Shown: positions 49,778 through 53,061 of the stretch, one piece after another
How positions within the stretch are numbered: position 1 is the stretch's first letter
Layout of the letters: every line of letters starts with the position of its first letter
Assembly (NCBI GenBank): GCA_964595945.1
Contig: CAZQSL010000008.1
Location: 1-53,061 of the forward strand
Source: CAZQSL01 sp964595945
Lineage (GTDB): Bacteria; UBP15; UBA6099; JAJRTR01
Length of the DNA: 53,061 nucleotides
Direction of reading: 5' to 3'
Position numbers and translations under genes: made by a program
Notes under the pieces: model-generated
Database searches by the model: none
Told to the model about the DNA's origin: nothing
The model's input: only the letters and a program-made list of their open reading frames with translations

Positions 49778-50227
49778 ATACGACGGAAATAATGGGCTTA
49801 CCAAATGTTGGGCGGGGTGCTATGCACCCCGCGCCGCCGATATACATGTTGCTTCTATGACCGCGAATCGGTCTGAATTATATGAAATATCAATTGAATT
49901 TCCCTATGTATGGTTATGGTCTGCCGGGATGATCTGGTGTATCACCCGAAAACTATAAAAGATTTTTTGACACGGATTTCATGGATAGATCATGACTGTT
50001 TTTCGAAGGGGGCTGGGTTTATCCCCGCCTGATATAAGGCTGCTCTATCGGATCGCTTCGATAAATTGTGGTAGGGAATTTCTATTGATATTCAGTATAG
50101 TAGTCTGACAAAAGGCTCGTCATGGAATAATAGAGATTCGCGTTCATAGAAGTAATTATGTATGGAGTGGCGGGGGGGGCGGAGAACCCCGCCCAATATC
50201 AAAAAGGCCTATTATTTCTGTCGTATT
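49778..50227. repeat. Fold-back element R4 containing R1 copy B
   Basis: The left arm (49778-49869) and right arm (50136-50227) are inverted copies of each other of about 92 bases, from ATACGACGGAAATAAT to CTTCTATGACCGCGAATC. Each arm carries its own GC-rich sub-hairpin. Repeat R1 copy B lies between the arms. The rest of the non-coding stretch 49660-50441 has a small hairpin CGGTTTT...AAAACCG at 49676-49695 and otherwise nothing I can identify. Confidence 0.7.
49879..50099 (-). repeat. MITE-like repeat R1, copy B
   Basis: A 221-base inverted match to 3400-3621, including TATGGTTATGGTCTGCCGGG and CTGGGTTTATCCCCGCCTGA. Both 16-base inverted ends are intact. Closest to copy A in sequence, so both moved recently compared with copy C. 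Confidence 0.85.
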
Positions 50228-50441
50228 TCGAAAGAAGAAGTCTAATATGGTTGTTTTTGGTTGTACTTATCGGTTTGCAACTCGGGATAACGGTTATTTG
50301 TGCTTCGCGCTGCGGTAGATAGTTTCTATTGCAACCGCAATATGCTTTCGGATCGCTCTCGGTGTCAGTGCCTGCCGTGTAATTACGTATGATAGCGGTC
50401 GGGCAAGATATTGGCGGGGGGGCGAAGTGTCGTGAGTGGCG

Positions 50442-51977
50442 TCAGGAAGTGCCTTTTAGTTTGGTGCAGTCGATTTTGTATTTGATGACTTTGTATTGGA
50501 TGACGCGTTTGGTAGTCTTGAGGCGGCGTGCGGCGTCGGACTGGTTGCCGCGGGACTGTTTGAGGGCTTCGACGATGAGTTCTTTTTCGTAGGAGGCGAC
50601 CATTTTTTCGAGAGAGCCGCCTTTGAGTTCGCGGATGTCGCGTGTTTCCATCTGGAGAGAGGGAGGGAGGTTGTGGACATGGATGACGCCGTCGGTGGAG
50701 AGGAGGACGGCTCGTTCGATGCAGTTTTCGAGTTCGCGGACATTGCCGGGCCAGTGGTATGCCATGAGGGTGTCGATGGCGGGGGTGGAGATGCGGATGA
50801 TGTTTTTGTTGAGTTCGCGGGCGTATTTCTGGACGAAGTAGTCGGCGAGGAGCAGTACGTCGGCGCCGCGTTCGCGCAGTGGGGGGAGGTGGATGGGGAA
50901 AACGTTGAGGCGGTAGAAGAGGTCCTGGCGGAAGGTGCCTTCGGCGACGGCGTCTTCGAGGTTTTTGTTGGTGGCGGCGATGATGCGGACGTTGACTTTG
51001 ATGGGTTCGGTGCCGCCGATGCGTTCGAATTCTTTTTCCTGGAGAATGCGCAGTAGTGTGACTTGTGCTGAGGGGGGTATGTCGCCGATTTCGTCGAGGA
51101 AGATGGTGCCGCCGTGTGCTCGTTCGAAGCGTCCGGTGTGGCGGCCTGAGGCTCCGGTGAAGGCGCCTTTTTCGTGGCCGAAGAGTTCGTTTTCGATGAG
51201 GTTTTCGGGCAGCATGGCGCAGTTGACGAGTACGAGCGGGCCGCCTGCGCGAGGGCTTGACTGGTGGATGGCGCGTGCGGCGAGTTCTTTGCCGGTGCCG
51301 GTTTCGCCGGTGATGATGACAGTGGTATTGGAGTCGGCGACCTGTTCGACGAGGGAGTAGATTTCGCGCATGGCGCGTGAGTTGCCCATGATTTCGGGTG
51401 GGCGCCAGTTGGATTCGACTTTTGAGCGCAGGGCGATGTTTTCGCGTTCGAGGCGATTTTCTTCGTTTTGCATGAGGTGCAGGTGGACGTGTTGGGCGAT
51501 GAGGTGTGCGACGGCTTCGAGGAATAGGACTTCTTCGTCGAGGGAGACAATTTCCTTGTTGGGGGTGTCGACGCTGAGGGCGCCGATGACGCGGCTGCCG
51601 TATTTGATGGGTACGCAGATGAAAGCGAGGTTGGAGCGGTTGAGTTCTTTGCGGACGCCGGTGCGGTCGAGGAAGAGGGGTTCGTTTTCGAGGTTGGGGA
51701 TGGCCATCGGGCGGCCTGTTTCGAGGACGCGGCCCGTGATGCCTTCGCCGGCTTCGTAGCGGATTTTTCTGATTTCGCGTTCCTGGATGTCGGGTGCTAT
51801 GTCGAGGTAGAAGTGTCCGAAGTCTTTTTCGACGATTGAGATCATGCCGCGTTCCATGCCGGTTTCGGTGGAGAGGAGTTTGAGGATGCCTTCGAGCATT
51901 TCGCGTATGTTGTCGCCGGAGCCGAGGAGCTGGATGATTTTGTAGAGCGTGGAGAGCTCTTTTTTGGTGTGTGGCAT
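50442..51977 (-). CDS. Sigma-54-dependent transcriptional activator, GAF-AAA+-Fis (NifA-like)
   Basis: An enhancer-binding protein of 511 residues. An N-terminal GAF domain (about 20-165) senses a signal. The AAA+ ATPase domain (about 197-430) has GETGTGKE, ELFGHEKGAFTGA (sigma-54 contact loop), IFLDEIGD and the arginine-finger region FRQDLFYRL. A C-terminal Fis-type helix-turn-helix (about 465-505) contains RGNQSDAARRLKTTKRVIQY. NifA-type layout, but no nif genes or visible -24/-12 promoter in the window, so the target is unknown. GGGGGA about 9 bases before the ATG. Confidence 0.95.
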   Translation of the reverse strand: MPHTKKELSTLYKIIQLLGSGDNIREMLEGILKLLSTETGMERGMISIVEKDFGHFYLDIAPDIQEREIRKIRYEAGEGITGRVLETGRPMAIPNLENEPLFLDRTGVRKELNRSNLAFICVPIKYGSRVIGALSVDTPNKEIVSLDEEVLFLEAVAHLIAQHVHLHLMQNEENRLERENIALRSKVESNWRPPEIMGNSRAMREIYSLVEQVADSNTTVIITGETGTGKELAARAIHQSSPRAGGPLVLVNCAMLPENLIENELFGHEKGAFTGASGRHTGRFERAHGGTIFLDEIGDIPPSAQVTLLRILQEKEFERIGGTEPIKVNVRIIAATNKNLEDAVAEGTFRQDLFYRLNVFPIHLPPLRERGADVLLLADYFVQKYARELNKNIIRISTPAIDTLMAYHWPGNVRELENCIERAVLLSTDGVIHVHNLPPSLQMETRDIRELKGGSLEKMVASYEKELIVEALKQSRGNQSDAARRLKTTKRVIQYKVIKYKIDCTKLKGTS

Positions 51978-52178
51978 ATTGGTGTGTCCCCCATTGGCAG
52001 GTCGTTGTGGTGATGCACGGCGTAAGATGAGTTGTGGGTGCCGTGTATGTTGTCTCTGATTGCGGCTGGGGGTCCAGGCGCTGTTGTAGAGACGAGTATC
52101 ATATTATTGCAGTAAAAAGCGGAATATTCAATACAATATTGAATCGAGAGGTGGGGGAGACAACCATATCGTGCCGTA

Positions 52179-53061
52179 TTATTTTGAGATGGTCAGGATG
52201 GCGTAGTCTTTGAGAGGTATGCCGGGGCTGTCGGTGTAGCGGAGTGTGGTGGTGATGAGGATTTCGCGGTTGGGTTTTGTGGGAGATTTGAGGGTGAAGG
52301 TGGCAGAGTTTTTGTGTTTGATGGGCAGGAATGATGAGCGTATGGCGGGTTGGATGTCGATCTGTGGTTCTGCGAAGGCTTTGATGTCGACTTTGCGTGT
52401 GCGGAGATCGCCGGTGGCGATGATTTCTATTTCGCGAGAGGAGTTGGGTTTCATGGTGAAGTGGTGAGAGGAGAAGGAGAGTTTTGCCGTATCGAGAGTG
52501 GGTTTTGTGGGGTCGAAGGAGAATTCGTGTCTGATGCCGCCGTGGGTGCGGTATTCGATGCGGAATGTGCCGGCGCCTTCGGTGATTGTACGGTAGGGGA
52601 TTCGGATGGACTGTTTGTAGTAGAGGCGGTTGTTGGTGGCGACCAGTTTTGTGCCTGACGGGGTGTCGCGGAGCAGTTTGACATCGTCGATGTATCCGGG
52701 GACGATGGGCTTGATGTCGAGTGCGGAAGTGCTTTCGGTTAGGCCGTTGATGGTGATGGTGAAATCGGAGAAGGCAGTGGAAAAGAAATCGGGAAGGATG
52801 TTTGACCAGGCAGGTGATGATGAGGGGCGCAGCGATACTCTTGTGGCAGGGTTGCCGCTGAGGCCGCTGAAGACAATGCCTGCGTAGTGGCTGGCGGTAA
52901 CGCATTCTTTCCAGGCCGATGAGAAGCGGTGGCCGGCTATGATGGTCGAGAGGCGTGGGCCGCTGTTTTTACCAATGTCGTAGTGCCAGGCGGTGATGAT
53001 GGAAGGGAGGGTGATGATTTGCAGGCGCATGGCGCTGGCGGCGAATGTGGTGTGGCTGAGG
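52179..53061 (-). CDS. Exported beta-rich protein, 5' end cut by the window edge
   Basis: The reading frame is open to the window edge, so only the C-terminal 293 residues are seen. Upstream of MRLQIITLPS the frame reads TTFAASA, which may be part of a signal region. The body has Ig-like or pilus-type beta patterns (FTITINGLTES, GTFRIEYRTHGG, IEIIATGDLRTRKVDIKAF, ILITTTLRYTDSPGIPLKDYAIL). No catalytic motif. A surface or cell-envelope structural protein is likely, and no function can be stated. Confidence 0.7.
   Translation of the reverse strand, partial: LSHTTFAASAMRLQIITLPSIITAWHYDIGKNSGPRLSTIIAGHRFSSAWKECVTASHYAGIVFSGLSGNPATRVSLRPSSSPAWSNILPDFFSTAFSDFTITINGLTESTSALDIKPIVPGYIDDVKLLRDTPSGTKLVATNNRLYYKQSIRIPYRTITEGAGTFRIEYRTHGGIRHEFSFDPTKPTLDTAKLSFSSHHFTMKPNSSREIEIIATGDLRTRKVDIKAFAEPQIDIQPAIRSSFLPIKHKNSATFTLKSPTKPNREILITTTLRYTDSPGIPLKDYAILTISK

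Noticed and set aside
50442..51977. True NifA linked to nitrogen fixation
   Set aside because: The layout matches, but GAF-AAA+-Fis activators control many processes and no nif genes or target promoter are visible.

Overview
The window reads as chromosomal DNA of a free-living Gram-negative-type bacterium, about 55-58% GC by eye. Supporting signs are many exported proteins, a protein with an outer-membrane-type C-terminus ending in Phe, MltG, a sigma-54 activator and a HD-GYP protein. Housekeeping genes are scattered among lineage-specific secreted proteins, zinc-ribbon proteins and short non-autonomous repeats. A PPi-type phosphofructokinase signature, a 'proposed homoserine kinase' and the gene orders suggest a poorly sampled phylum (Wallbacteria/Riflebacteria-like is a guess). 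No phage, plasmid, CRISPR array, transposase or rRNA gene is visible.

Layout. 1-3.4 kb: a large fibronectin-III-type repeat protein, 5'-incomplete or frameshifted. 3.4-4.3 kb: a promoter and terminator around tRNA-Gln/tRNA-Glu, flanked by nested MITE-like repeats. 4.3-11.3 kb: an unknown protein, a ferredoxin, Der GTPase, a GH84-like secreted glycosidase translationally coupled to a second secreted protein, and a zinc-ribbon membrane protein. 11.4-18 kb: a homocysteine methyltransferase-domain protein, a D-aminoacylase-like amidohydrolase, a zinc-ribbon/STAS protein, acetylglutamate kinase, a DUF4416 protein and aspartokinase. 18-23.3 kb: a FlgT/CsgG-like secreted protein, a second secreted protein, the PGM-like proposed homoserine kinase, and TilS. 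23.3-26.8 kb: GAF-GAF-HD-GYP, a degenerate PfkB-like protein, and a bifunctional-nuclease-domain protein.

27.3-33.1 kb (minus) is a compact run: PPi-type PFK, a secreted M6-peptidase-like protein lacking the HExxH motif, MltG, FolP, two small cysteine proteins and an ABC-2 permease. A candidate ATPase partner lies at 34.3 kb on the other strand. 35-42 kb (minus): a signal-peptide/beta-barrel-like protein, a PLP desulfhydrase/deaminase, a methyltransferase-nuclease fusion, TatD, a YfcE-type phosphodiesterase and a Memo-family protein. 42.3-46.4 kb: a GH1 glucosidase, and a Zn/Cd-type P-ATPase with its SmtB/CadC-type repressor; the last two share a candidate operator. 46.4-53 kb: a repeat cluster, homoserine dehydrogenase, two tandem STAS proteins, a nested fold-back repeat, a NifA-like sigma-54 activator and a 3'-complete exported protein cut by the window edge.

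Aspartokinase, homoserine dehydrogenase and the PGM-like protein together could supply aspartate-to-phosphohomoserine steps. The most unusual items are the methyltransferase-SNase fusion with altered catalytic motifs at both ends, the nested repeats, a covarying hairpin family, and several enzyme homologues with damaged active sites (M6-like and PfkB-like).
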